Origin: Aquimarina mytili
GTDB taxonomy: Bacteria > Bacteroidota > Bacteroidia > Flavobacteriales > Flavobacteriaceae
DNA: 64,000 nucleotides
Reading direction: 5' to 3'
NCBI RefSeq assembly: GCF_016735115.1
Contig: NZ_JAERQJ010000008.1
Span: 216,687 to 280,686 of the forward strand
The notes beneath the pieces are model-generated. The model had not been told where the DNA came from and did not search any database. It worked only from the letters and a program-made list of their open reading frames with translations. A program made the position numbers and the translations under genes. Each line of letters opens with the position of its first letter. Position 1 is the stretch's first letter. Positions 34,724-44,557 of this stretch are shown here, piece after piece.

Positions 34724-37700
34724 TTAATTTGTTCTGTTTATTGCCTCATTAAATCTATCTATATCTCTTTGTAATCTTAACTGCCCTGTTCTTCCTTGGT
34801 ATTCCCTATTATCAGAAGCAAAAAAGCTAGATATATAATCTCCAACTATTTGTTCTGCATTGGGCGCAATGACATTATTATAAATGTCAACCGTATCATC
34901 AGGATCTGTTAGATCTAAATTTTGCAAATATATATCCAGAGCGTTGTATATGATGCCAACAGCTCTTTGTGCTTCTTTTATATCTTTAAATAAACCTTTG
35001 GTATATACTAGAGACTCATGTGTAATATCAGATGTTGCTCTACCTTTAGAAAAGCCTTTTACTAATTCTACTGTAAACATTGCCAGTGTTTCTTGTCTGG
35101 TTGGGTTACTATCCAATGCTTCCATAACAACTGCAGAATATCCCAAACCTTTGGTAAGAGGTTGTAAAAAGAACTTATTGGCTTTGCTATAATGCCATGT
35201 TCCTTGAGGGCGATAACCATCATTATAATACCCCTCTTCAAACCAATTGAAAAAATCAGATGTTGCTTTCGAAACAGGTGGTCTCGTAACTTTGGCTGCG
35301 GTTTCAAGAGCAGACTGATTACGCCAGTTTGAAGCTGCATCATAAACAGAAACCACTACGCCAGCCCAACCGAATCGGCTTAACGCAATTTCTTTATAAA
35401 CATTAGCAGCTATTCTTTCTGTTGTAGTAAAGTATTTAATGTTAATTTGCCCATGACTTCCTCTGTATACATATATAGGATTATTTGATGGTTGGGGTTT
35501 CTTTCCATCGGGATCACTGAAAAATATTGGATTATTAAATGTATAATTATAAGGCGAATATCCGCGCATTTGTTCTGCTAATGGATCTAAGTTCATCCAA
35601 CGTCCTAATGCAGGATCATAATTTCGAGCAGTAATGTCGACCCAATCTAAGCCCAGCTCGTTTTGTTCTTCTTTGCCTCCAAAACCATACTGATGATCTC
35701 GCCCTGACACAGTATTATTATACCCTTTATGTTTTAAGCCAAAGGGGTAATAGTTGTTTTCTTTACGAATTTCTTGTTGGGTAACCGTCCCATCGTTGTT
35801 ATCGTCACTATAACTTAGGCGAATATTGCCTAAATGGTCTTTGTATTGATATATATAATCAAAACCGCCTGTAGTATTAGGCTCAATATATCCTTCAGGA
35901 TGATTAAAAAACTCGAGGCTACCATTTTTATAAATATAATTTCCTGCATATTCGGTATTGGTTACTGAACCTCCTTGGGTGACAATTTTTTTCAGTTTTT
36001 CCCCTGTAGCTTTATACATATAAGTGATCTTTCCTGTTCCTTCACCATTTGCAATAGTTACAGTTTCAGGTAAATTAAGGTGATTATAGGTAATACTGGT
36101 AATACCTTTGTTTAGATCTTTGACCATATTACCATTGGCATCATGTAGATAATCGATGTCGGTAGTATTACCATCTTTAAAACCATACTGATCATGACCC
36201 GTATCTACTATCTTTACCAATTTGTTACCTTGATCATAAGTATAATGTAAACGATCCATATTAGCAAAACTTACTCCATTTTGCCAACCAGTGCGGGTAA
36301 GCTTCAAAATGTTACCGTTTTTGTCGTAATTTACATCGGTAAGATTATATTTTCCAGTGTTATGGGTTCCTTTTGTAATCCTGTTTAAAGCATCGTATGT
36401 ATACGAATATTGCCTCTTTACATTATCATTAGCCGTTTTCCATTGACTTTGCGAAATATTACCATTATATAGAGGAGTGGTTGTACCCGTGGGATCATTA
36501 TAATTGATTTTATATGCAAAAAGATCTTCGCCCAGGGTATCGGGATCATTAATTTGGGTTAACCAACCCCTGATATTATATTTGTAGCTAACATCCTGAA
36601 GATTATTACCCACTTTTTTTGCAATTAATTTTCCTAATTCGTCATATTCATTCTGTACAATAGACTCCTCTGGTTGATTATTGATTTTTTGAGTTTGTGA
36701 AATCAATCTCTTCATATGATCATAAGTAAACTTATCTACAGTAATCAGAGCCGGATATGTGTGTAATTGATGAGAGGTTTTGGTCTCCAATATTTTACCA
36801 GCAAAATCTACTTTATAACTAGTGTGATCAATAGTTTTGAGGTAGTCATTTTTTTGATAACTATAAATTAATCTTGCCTTATTATCATAATAATTTACGG
36901 TTGTAATCCACTCTTTGGTCCCCAAAACACGTACTTTACTTCCGGTAGGTAATGTTTTAGGATTATTACTTACGACCTGACTATATATAGTGTTTGGATT
37001 ATCTCCTCCAGATAAATCAAAATTATAATCATCATAATAATTTATGGTATTGATCTCAAGAAAATCTTGAGGAAAAGCCACTAAGGTATAATACATCAAT
37101 GTACCTTTTCTTTCTACTCCCGGATAAATTCTACTTTCATGCTGTATGTTGTAATTCTCTGAAAAGTCTTGCCAAAATTCTCTTCCGGATTTCTCATGAT
37201 GAAATATACCCGTGTAGGCAACTCTACCAAAAGCATCGTATTTAGTAAATAACCACTTGTTTTCGACTCTTAGATTGGCGTCCTGAAACATAATAGGCTT
37301 ATCAAGTTTATTATAAACAATATATTCCCAGCCTTTTCCAGGTATCTTTTTCTCAACTAATCTGTTTTTAATGTCATATTTATATTGATAACATAATTCG
37401 GCAAGCTCACTGTTTGATACCCCATCTGTGATTATTACTTTGGGTGGAATGACGTAGGTTAAATTTCCGTATTTATCATAAACATAGTAGGTATTATGAG
37501 CTATATTATTGTTATATGTACGAGTTAGAATGGTATGCCCTCGCTTATCTGTAAATTCCTCAATAGTATTATTTTTGGGATATTGTTGCCCTGGTTGCCA
37601 GTTTTCATTTTTGGTTATCGTCTTATATAAATCGCTAGCAGGATAAAACCCATTTTTTTCTAGAGTAGGACTGAATGAAGTGTCTCCACTTTGGTAGGTC

Positions 37701-39274
37701 ACTTTAAAATGTACCACACTATTGACATTATTTGTTGCATAAATAATTTTGGTTGTATGATCAGTGTCTTTAGTTCTGTTAACTTTCCATGGTGTTCCTG
37801 GAGCCCCTTTTTCAAATACTCGATTTAATGGAGAAGACTCATAAACGGTTTCAGTATATGGATTGGTTGTGTTTTCATACTTCGACGTGTTGTAAAACGA
37901 ATTAATTCGATCCACAGAGTTAGAATAGAAGGCCCCATTTCGAGAAGATGAATGAGCAAATGGTAAATATTGTTTATTTTGCCTTCCAAACTGATCATAG
38001 GCTTTGTGTAATATAATATCTTCTTTGTTTCCTCCTGATCTAACTGCTATAGATTGTTTGGTACTTCCTAAACCATTAGCATAATCAACGGTAATTATTT
38101 TATCATCATCTGTGATTCCAATTTTCACCTTAAAGTTTCCATTTGCATTAGTTGGAGGGTCTGGGATGATTGGCTTTTTATAAAACACCAAATATTTGTT
38201 TTCGATTTTGGCACCATAGGGTGTGATATTTCCATCTCTGTCCGTAATGTCACCTAGCACAGTATTGGGTATTGGATATTGTGTGCCGTTTAACTGTTTA
38301 ATCTGTCCCAGTTTTAAACTGCATGTAGAAGACCAGCCTCCACTGAACCTAAGTTTAATTCTATTATGTTGTATGGTGAGTTCACCACTTGCGCCACCGC
38401 CGCCGCCATTAGAACAATCAATAATCTCTGACCCACTAAGTCCCAGATTGTAAATAATCGGGGCAGATATATTTGTTTCAATAAGGGTGTCAACACCGTC
38501 GATATTAATGCTGTTTGAACCTGGAGTTCCGGTATAATAAAACACCAAATAATTATTTTCAATTTTAGCACGATACGCTGTTTTTAAACCATCAGAAGTT
38601 TTGATGACTCCCAGCTCCATATCTCGAATAGGCCTTGTATTTATATAGGCAATCTCTCCGAGTTTTAGGTCGCAATTTGACCAGGATCCCGAGAACACTA
38701 TACTTAACTTGTTATTTTTTATCAATACTCTTCCACTAGTACTACCACTACCGCCTTGTACACATTCATGTATATCACTTCCAAAATAAGTCTCATAATT
38801 GTTAATGGTTGTTCCCTCCAGCTGAGCTGTAAATAAGTTGTTAACACTATTGATATAAATTGGAGAATAGAATACCAAATGGCCATTACTTATCTTGGCA
38901 AAGTATCCAGTATCTTGACCGTTTTGCTCGTTGTTTTTAATAGGTCCTAATTCCATATCCGGAAGAATTTCTGGACTGGTGTTTAGTTTCTTAATTTTAC
39001 CTATTCTTAACCTACTGGATTTAGACCAAGATCCACTAAAATTAAAGGTTAAAACACCATCTTTTAGTTTAATCGATCCACTAGCACCACCCTGGGTTCC
39101 TGATGGACTCCAAAAAATATCCGAACTGCCTAAATATGTGGTATAATCATCAATGTATCTTTTATTAGATGTTTGTGTTTGATAGCTTATCGTTTTAATA
39201 TAGTTTTCTGTAGATGTTTGCCCAATGCACAGCAATGGAAAAACAAAGGATAACATAGATATTAATTTTTTCAT
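34724..39274 (-). CDS. DUF6443/RHS-core protein with repeated N-terminal domain and unique C-terminus (Rhs pair 2, second member)
   Basis: A 1516-residue secreted protein with signal peptide MKKLISMLSFVFPLLCIGQ. Unlike its paralogue at 12726 it has about 350 extra N-terminal residues made of three similar beta-rich units (SGSIKLKDGVLTFNFSGSWS; SGRVLIKNNKLSIVFSGSWS; SGELTIQHNRIKLRFSGGWS), each followed by LxLGxIxxLN and AKIxNxxLVFY. A DUF6443-like domain (VDYANGLGSTKQSIAVRSGG), YD repeats and the RHS core (HLGNIRLSYSDDNNDGTV, FGGKEEQNELGLDWVDITAR, LGRWMNLDPLAEQ) end at DPDG, residues 1254-1257. The last about 259 residues (VYRGSHGQINIKYFTTTERI ... RDIDRFNEAINRTN) are unrecognised and unrelated to the paralogue's tail, as expected for a polymorphic effector. 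It starts 10 bases after the first member's stop. No immunity candidate is adjacent. Confidence 0.87.
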   Translation of the reverse strand: MKKLISMLSFVFPLLCIGQTSTENYIKTISYQTQTSNKRYIDDYTTYLGSSDIFWSPSGTQGGASGSIKLKDGVLTFNFSGSWSKSSRLRIGKIKKLNTSPEILPDMELGPIKNNEQNGQDTGYFAKISNGHLVFYSPIYINSVNNLFTAQLEGTTINNYETYFGSDIHECVQGGSGSTSGRVLIKNNKLSIVFSGSWSNCDLKLGEIAYINTRPIRDMELGVIKTSDGLKTAYRAKIENNYLVFYYTGTPGSNSINIDGVDTLIETNISAPIIYNLGLSGSEIIDCSNGGGGGASGELTIQHNRIKLRFSGGWSSTCSLKLGQIKQLNGTQYPIPNTVLGDITDRDGNITPYGAKIENKYLVFYKKPIIPDPPTNANGNFKVKIGITDDDKIITVDYANGLGSTKQSIAVRSGGNKEDIILHKAYDQFGRQNKQYLPFAHSSSRNGAFYSNSVDRINSFYNTSKYENTTNPYTETVYESSPLNRVFEKGAPGTPWKVNRTKDTDHTTKIIYATNNVNSVVHFKVTYQSGDTSFSPTLEKNGFYPASDLYKTITKNENWQPGQQYPKNNTIEEFTDKRGHTILTRTYNNNIAHNTYYVYDKYGNLTYVIPPKVIITDGVSNSELAELCYQYKYDIKNRLVEKKIPGKGWEYIVYNKLDKPIMFQDANLRVENKWLFTKYDAFGRVAYTGIFHHEKSGREFWQDFSENYNIQHESRIYPGVERKGTLMYYTLVAFPQDFLEINTINYYDDYNFDLSGGDNPNTIYSQVVSNNPKTLPTGSKVRVLGTKEWITTVNYYDNKARLIYSYQKNDYLKTIDHTSYKVDFAGKILETKTSHQLHTYPALITVDKFTYDHMKRLISQTQKINNQPEESIVQNEYDELGKLIAKKVGNNLQDVSYKYNIRGWLTQINDPDTLGEDLFAYKINYNDPTGTTTPLYNGNISQSQWKTANDNVKRQYSYTYDALNRITKGTHNTGKYNLTDVNYDKNGNILKLTRTGWQNGVSFANMDRLHYTYDQGNKLVKIVDTGHDQYGFKDGNTTDIDYLHDANGNMVKDLNKGITSITYNHLNLPETVTIANGEGTGKITYMYKATGEKLKKIVTQGGSVTNTEYAGNYIYKNGSLEFFNHPEGYIEPNTTGGFDYIYQYKDHLGNIRLSYSDDNNDGTVTQQEIRKENNYYPFGLKHKGYNNTVSGRDHQYGFGGKEEQNELGLDWVDITARNYDPALGRWMNLDPLAEQMRGYSPYNYTFNNPIFFSDPDGKKPQPSNNPIYVYRGSHGQINIKYFTTTERIAANVYKEIALSRFGWAGVVVSVYDAASNWRNQSALETAAKVTRPPVSKATSDFFNWFEEGYYNDGYRPQGTWHYSKANKFFLQPLTKGLGYSAVVMEALDSNPTRQETLAMFTVELVKGFSKGRATSDITHESLVYTKGLFKDIKEAQRAVGIIYNALDIYLQNLDLTDPDDTVDIYNNVIAPNAEQIVGDYISSFFASDNREYQGRTGQLRLQRDIDRFNEAINRTN

Positions 39275-39284
39275 AATGGTGACA

Positions 39285-42200
39285 TTAATTTTTAGGTGTG
39301 CTCTGAGTAAAAGAAGATTTGTTATGTACTAATATGCCATTAGCAAAGAAATTATGATTTTTACTCACCTTATCAAGGTTATAAGTAGTAACCTCTTTCT
39401 CTATTTCTTTATGGCTTACTAATTTGATTTCTTTGAGTCTTTTGGATTTAGATTGATATAAAAACACCATATCACCAGGTTCGATCTGTTTTACGTCAAG
39501 ATCATAGTTCTTTTTGGTCATTTTGGGTTGGTATGATGCCCAGCCTTTACCTTTTACATAATACGGGTGATCGTAGGTATTGGTATTTTTGATACCGTTT
39601 TCAAATTCAAGAATTACCATTTTATGATGTGTAGGAGATACTATGTTCTGCACTTCGCCGGCCTCAAGTTTTTTGGTATCGAGATTGTAGGTAAGCACTT
39701 GATCTCCAATATTTACATCTTCAATATTTTTAGTGGTATGATCGGTCATTTGTATTTGAGTACCTGCGATAAAACAGGAAGGAATGTCAAAGTCATCACC
39801 TCCTGAACCGCAAGGCTTTGCCATGCTGTGCTTGAAACTAAATTCTTTGTCTATAACATTTCCTGATCCATCCATGATTTTAAGAGTACCCGATACCCTT
39901 TCACATGCCGCTCTGGCTGTAAATGTATCATTGCTTCCAAACTTCCAACTTGTTACACTTGGGTCAGGATCTAACCCTCGCCACTCGTATTTATATTTCC
40001 CTTTACCTCCTTTTACAAAAGCTGTAAACGACATTATATAAGATGTGGGTAGTCCGGGGCGTGGCAATTTCCATTCTTTATTTACTTCTATTTTAACTTG
40101 GAGAGGCTCGGGGGTTACTGTAAAATTTGGTTTTCTTTTATAATTATATTCCTGCTCTGATATTAAATTTCCATATTCATCTTTTACATTAATCAATCTA
40201 TTAAATCCATCATATTCATAGGTAGTGGTGATTTCTTTTTCGTTAGTAGCTTTTTCGATTCCCACTAAAGGTTGATATAAATAGGTATGTATTTGAGCAT
40301 TGGGGAGTTGATTCCTTAGTTTTTTAAGCTCCACGTCTAAATCGCTATTAGACATTGCCTGTAAATAGTCTAAATTCTCAACATTTAATGCCGCCAAAAT
40401 ATCAGAATATGTTGCACCCAAAACTTGAGCAATTTTTCGCTCATAGTTGTATCCCCAGACCGTTGAGATCGGGGTCCCATTTGGTCTTGAATGCTCAACT
40501 ATATTTCCTTTTTTGTCATACGTATGAAATATCTCTTTTATTTCTAACTGCCCCGTTCCTTTTGACATGGTAGTATGAGCGGGCAAAAGTTTACCATCTC
40601 CAAAGTCGCTATATGTTGTATGCTCCTGGGTTAACAACTCATCGTTTTCAAAATACTTTATTCCTACCGGTGTAAGGATATTATATTCTGATAATTTACC
40701 CGTAGAAGATGCAGGGTCTACCTCGCTATCAAAAGGATATGTGTATTTTTCTTTACTTGTGTTTGCATTATTGATAACGGTCTTTTTTTCTTTTAGCAAA
40801 GGGCGTTCGGTATCATATATAAATGAACTCGTGTTTATTACGTTTCCACCTTCCAGATGCTCTATGATTTTTGTACTGTTAAGCAAATAGCTTTCAGATA
40901 AGAGATCAGAAGTAAATTTGGTATAGGGATGCCCTTCACCAATATCAAAACGGCTACGTATATCAGCTTCGCCAATGATAGACCAAACCGCTGTTTCATC
41001 ATAAATGTTATGACTATATTGATTAATAGTTTGTCGTATCAGCTTATTATTATTATCAAACACAAAAGAGTGTAATAACTTTCCTCTTTTGATATCCATA
41101 TCTTGATAAATTAGCGGATAAAACCCGTCGTTTATCTTTTTTTGGATGTCTTGAGGTGTTGGGGCACAACATCTAATCCCTTCACTAATGGTAAAATTTT
41201 CATCATAAATATTAGGATATCTGTCGACATCAGAATATTCATTATAGATATAACCATTACCTTCTTCTTCAATTTTTACGCTTAAATATCCAACCAAAGA
41301 TCCATTGGTTGTTGGCATGGATAAAGACTCCTGGTTGACCACTACATTTTTACCTTCGTCTGTAACATAATCTCTATCTACTATATACCATGGTAGGCCA
41401 GCGATTCTTCCTGAGGTAGCTGTCGCATGTTTATACGTATAGTTTGTTTTTCGTTTTTGTTGCCCATCACTATCATACATAGTTTGCGATTTAACTCTAA
41501 GTCCTCCGCCTTTAATTTCTTGATTTTTGAATCTAAATGAATTGAGCTCATAGTCTAATGTCATAGCTCCTCCTGTGGGATAGGTGATTCTTTTCAAGAC
41601 ACCTGCTTTGGCGTAGGTTACGTTTGGCAATAACGAGACAGTACCATCTAAAGCACTATAACCAGAAAACGGAAAAGGGAGGTATGAGTCTTTTTTTTGA
41701 CCGGCTTTATAATAGATACGAGGGATATAGTTAGTAAGAGGTACATTATGATTGCCATTATAATAGCCAGTAAAATCCTGATTGTTAGAATAACGTTTTG
41801 GTAATGCAGTGGTATTATATGAAAAGCTATAGCCCGGTAGCACGTTACCATCCCCGTCAAAAAAATTAATTTCTTGTAGTTTTAGGCGTAAACATTGAGG
41901 GTCGTTACAGCTGCTTGCGCCCCTAAAATAATCGTGTTCAAAAACAACGCCTTTGATGAGCTTACCGTTATTGTTTTTTACTTCGATCTTTTTAAGTCTG
42001 CGTGCACTGGGTATATCTTGTCTTTGATCATTACAATAATAAAATAGGACCTCCCCTTCTGGAAAAACAATTTTATCAATAACCTTTTGTTTATGATAAC
42101 TATGAGGTATGTTGGTTTGAGATACCCTGCTTCCGTTTTTGTATTGTCGAACAATTCGCCTTTCGCTATCAACAATAAAATCATCTACATAATAAAACTT

Positions 42201-43070
42201 AACCGATCTTTTACTTATAGGGCTGGTAATAGAAGAAGTATGTATAGTCGGAAAAGGGTCTAGTTTCATATATTTTTTCCACGAGGTATAAAAAGGAGCA
42301 CTCTCAAAATAACCAACCAACTCTTCTTCAGTGAGATTTGAGCTCCAAGGACTATTAACCAGATCATCCGTCATATCTCCATCTTTTAAGGGAATAGAAA
42401 AAACGGCATCATACTCACGATCTTTAAAGTCATATATAAAACCTTGGGGAGAAGTTATTTTAAAGTTTATAATATTGCGCTTTATTTCATCTCGTCCAGC
42501 TTCATCCTGAAAAGGGCTATAGATAACAGATCCCGTTTTGGTTAACTCTAATGCCTTGCCTCTTCCTGCTGCATGGTTAAACTTGGTGGTTAGACCTGGA
42601 GCAGCGACGTAAAATAAATCTGCTTCTGTATCTTTATTTTGGATAGGAACATTGTATTCATCCCAACGTAATGTCTGAAATAACCCTCTTAAGTAACCAT
42701 ATTGCAAATAGACTCTCATTTGTCTTTCTTGATTATATTTAGATGTGGAAGCCAGATCCGGTAAACCAAGAATTTGTTTTGATATTAGGCCGCCGGTATT
42801 TAAGGACCAATTAAGCCCAACTCTTGAGGAGGCCGTGTTTACTTTTACACCACCAGTATTATAAGAAAGAGAAATGGGTATTTCTAAGCCATCAAGATTA
42901 ATGGTATATATCGGTATCGTTATGTTTGCTCTACCGGTGTATTCATCCATGGGAAAATAGTTAGCATTCATAAACGCTGCAACATCGGGAGATGTAAGTG
43001 GTTGTATTTCTTGTGATTTTCCGACTGAAAAAATAAAAAATAATATAAAGGTTACTATCAGTTGCTTCAT
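39285..43070 (-). CDS. SpvB/TcB-like Rhs N-terminal protein with C-terminal Hint domain (Rhs pair 2, first member)
   Basis: A 1261-residue secreted protein; the ATG at 43070 opens onto a signal peptide (MKQLIVTFILFFIFSVGKSQ), better than an ATG 39 bases upstream. The N-terminus (MDEYTGRANITIPIYTINLD, ISLSYNTGGVKVNTASSRVG, NWSLNTGGLISKQ) and YD repeats (TTTYEYDGFNRLINVKDEYG) parallel the gene at 9396. After a beta-sandwich of about 100 residues it ends with a Hint (hedgehog/intein) domain, Cys1099 to Asn1250: CFIAGTQIQMTDHTTKNIED, VNIGDQVLTYN, HPYYVKGKGW, and VSKNHNFFANGILVHN. The catalytic Cys1 and the C-terminal His-Asn are present; the next residue is Lys, not Cys/Ser/Thr, so cleavage rather than splicing is expected. 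Eleven residues follow. Confidence 0.88.
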   Translation of the reverse strand: MKQLIVTFILFFIFSVGKSQEIQPLTSPDVAAFMNANYFPMDEYTGRANITIPIYTINLDGLEIPISLSYNTGGVKVNTASSRVGLNWSLNTGGLISKQILGLPDLASTSKYNQERQMRVYLQYGYLRGLFQTLRWDEYNVPIQNKDTEADLFYVAAPGLTTKFNHAAGRGKALELTKTGSVIYSPFQDEAGRDEIKRNIINFKITSPQGFIYDFKDREYDAVFSIPLKDGDMTDDLVNSPWSSNLTEEELVGYFESAPFYTSWKKYMKLDPFPTIHTSSITSPISKRSVKFYYVDDFIVDSERRIVRQYKNGSRVSQTNIPHSYHKQKVIDKIVFPEGEVLFYYCNDQRQDIPSARRLKKIEVKNNNGKLIKGVVFEHDYFRGASSCNDPQCLRLKLQEINFFDGDGNVLPGYSFSYNTTALPKRYSNNQDFTGYYNGNHNVPLTNYIPRIYYKAGQKKDSYLPFPFSGYSALDGTVSLLPNVTYAKAGVLKRITYPTGGAMTLDYELNSFRFKNQEIKGGGLRVKSQTMYDSDGQQKRKTNYTYKHATATSGRIAGLPWYIVDRDYVTDEGKNVVVNQESLSMPTTNGSLVGYLSVKIEEEGNGYIYNEYSDVDRYPNIYDENFTISEGIRCCAPTPQDIQKKINDGFYPLIYQDMDIKRGKLLHSFVFDNNNKLIRQTINQYSHNIYDETAVWSIIGEADIRSRFDIGEGHPYTKFTSDLLSESYLLNSTKIIEHLEGGNVINTSSFIYDTERPLLKEKKTVINNANTSKEKYTYPFDSEVDPASSTGKLSEYNILTPVGIKYFENDELLTQEHTTYSDFGDGKLLPAHTTMSKGTGQLEIKEIFHTYDKKGNIVEHSRPNGTPISTVWGYNYERKIAQVLGATYSDILAALNVENLDYLQAMSNSDLDVELKKLRNQLPNAQIHTYLYQPLVGIEKATNEKEITTTYEYDGFNRLINVKDEYGNLISEQEYNYKRKPNFTVTPEPLQVKIEVNKEWKLPRPGLPTSYIMSFTAFVKGGKGKYKYEWRGLDPDPSVTSWKFGSNDTFTARAACERVSGTLKIMDGSGNVIDKEFSFKHSMAKPCGSGGDDFDIPSCFIAGTQIQMTDHTTKNIEDVNIGDQVLTYNLDTKKLEAGEVQNIVSPTHHKMVILEFENGIKNTNTYDHPYYVKGKGWASYQPKMTKKNYDLDVKQIEPGDMVFLYQSKSKRLKEIKLVSHKEIEKEVTTYNLDKVSKNHNFFANGILVHNKSSFTQSTPKN

Positions 43071-43506
43071 GTTAGATTGATTTCTGTGAAAATTGAACAT
43101 AAAGCTCATATTATATATCGATAAAGAAGCAAGTCACTTTTTGAAATGACTATTAGAGTTTATGAAATTGAGGTTTGGGTTGCTAAACTGAATTGTGGAT
43201 TTATCACATAAATATTATGTTTTAGCAGCTCGATGTGTGCGTTCAGAAAATTCTTTTGAAGTATAGAAACACATCCCAAAATCGGTCATAGTGTTTATGA
43301 TAGTGTCTAGGTTTTCAATTGTACACAAAGAAGAATATCAAAAGTCCTTAACAAGATAGGTGCGTTTTGAATCAACAACATATAAGTAAAGCATCTATTA
43401 ATAATTTAAAAGAAAGATAAAAGTCCACATCGACCTTTTAATCTCTTTAACCATTCCAAACCATGCTATTAATGCTAATATGAGAAAACAATTCAGCAAA
43501 TGATTT
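43071..43506. other. gene-free stretch between Rhs pair 2 and the AraC gene
   Basis: Should carry the promoter of Rhs pair 2; no clear TTG/TAnnTTTG pair was found. Near the AraC end it includes a short decayed copy of the 26805-27011 membrane gene (43440-43500). Confidence 0.6.
43398..43500 (-). pseudogene. remnant of a small membrane protein gene
   Basis: The minus strand at about 43440-43480 reads LALIAWFGMVK, against LIALIAWFGMAK in the protein encoded at 26805-27011; at the DNA level 26 of 27 bases match (43450-43476 against 26954-26980). Upstream the two diverge quickly and no start or second helix is kept, so this is probably a decayed or recombined duplicate. Confidence 0.4.
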
Positions 43507-44421
43507 TTATGCTGCCTTATAATTAGCCGGCGAACAACCGTATGTTTTTTTGAACAATTTGCTAAACGATGCCAAATCAGGAAAGTCCAAAATATCGGCA
43601 ATTTCTGAGATATTAATATGGCCTGTATCAATATAGTCTTTAGCTCTTCTCATTTTTAGACTAATTGCATATTGATGAGGAGTTTTACCAAAAACCTTTT
43701 TGAATGAATTGTACAGATGATATTCTGATAATGCAGCAGCTTGCGAGAGGTCTTCAATAGTTATTTTACGTTCAACGTTATCGTGAATATATTCATAAGC
43801 AACCAGAAGCCTTTTTAAAACTTCAATTTTTGTAGAAGATTTGGTGGCCGCAATTTGATCGGCCATGCGATATGCCCTAAATTGATCTTGATAAATGGCC
43901 TGTAATACCTCAATAGTAAGTTCTTGCGGGTTAAGGTATTCGTAATTGCTAGTACGACTTTGTTGATGTATTTGTTTTAATAATCTGCCCGAAGGATAGT
44001 GATCGGCGTTGTATATTTTTTCTATAAAAAAAGATTTTTGCTCTATTTTCTCCAGAGGTACACTAAGCAATTGCTCTTCAGATGCAAAAGCAAAGAAGTT
44101 AAATTTTGCAATAAGATCATCAGAAACCGCAAAACTAAGCACATCAATATAGTCTTCGCTTTTATTGAAATACTCCCAACCATAACTTGGATTGGAGACG
44201 ATGAACTTATTTCCATCAACTTTTACCTTTTTGTCTTTTACAACCAGATCTCCTACACCTTCTTTAAAATAGATGATCGTCAGACTATTTTCATTGTATC
44301 CATAATATGGCAATTGCGTTTTAAAACGCATCATGAAGTTTTCATTTCTATTAAACTGAGGAGGTAAGGGTCCTTGTTTTTTAGAAAAATGATTGTAATA
44401 TATATCTTTGTATTCCTGCAT
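43507..44421 (-). CDS. AraC-family transcriptional regulator
   Basis: A 304-residue regulator. The N-terminal about 180 residues form a cupin-like sensing domain (LTIIYFKEGVGDLVVKDKKV, KFIVSNPSYGWEYFNKSED). The C-terminal two helix-turn-helix motifs occupy residues about 205-300: ITIEDLSQAAALSEYHLYNS, FKKVFGKTPHQYAISLKMRR, and ISEIADILDFPDLASFSKLF, KKTYGCSPANY. No partner gene shares its strand closely except the LytTR gene 180 bases upstream. A -7 element lies about 65 bases before the start. Effector and targets are unknown; Rhs pair 2 directly downstream on the same strand is one possible target. Confidence 0.92.
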   Translation of the reverse strand: MQEYKDIYYNHFSKKQGPLPPQFNRNENFMMRFKTQLPYYGYNENSLTIIYFKEGVGDLVVKDKKVKVDGNKFIVSNPSYGWEYFNKSEDYIDVLSFAVSDDLIAKFNFFAFASEEQLLSVPLEKIEQKSFFIEKIYNADHYPSGRLLKQIHQQSRTSNYEYLNPQELTIEVLQAIYQDQFRAYRMADQIAATKSSTKIEVLKRLLVAYEYIHDNVERKITIEDLSQAAALSEYHLYNSFKKVFGKTPHQYAISLKMRRAKDYIDTGHINISEIADILDFPDLASFSKLFKKTYGCSPANYKAA

Positions 44422-44485
44422 TACTGGGGCGAATTAATGAGAAACTCTGGAGCAAGCAATTTGCTAACTCACTGATTTAAAGGTA

Positions 44486-44493
44486 CAAATATA
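44486..44493 (-). promoter_or_regulatory. -7 promoter element TATATTTG of the AraC gene
   Basis: TAnnTTTG match on the minus strand, 65 bases before the start codon. Upstream, TGTTAAA occurs twice 11 bases apart (44499-44520), a possible operator instead of a -33 TTG. Confidence 0.5.
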
Positions 44494-44557
44494 CTATTTT
44501 TTAACAGAATTTAACATTTTGGATCTAAAAATTGTAAAAAATAGTTCTAATATCCGT

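Noticed and set aside
39321..39776. True protein-splicing intein in the Rhs partner
   Set aside because: The residue after the terminal Asn is Lys and only 11 residues follow, so there is no proper C-extein nucleophile; a cleaving Hint domain fits better.
8000..43500. Prophage or integrative element carrying the Rhs loci
   Set aside because: No integrase, phage structural gene, conjugation gene or tRNA-bounded attachment site was seen; the single tRNA has no repeated 3' end nearby.
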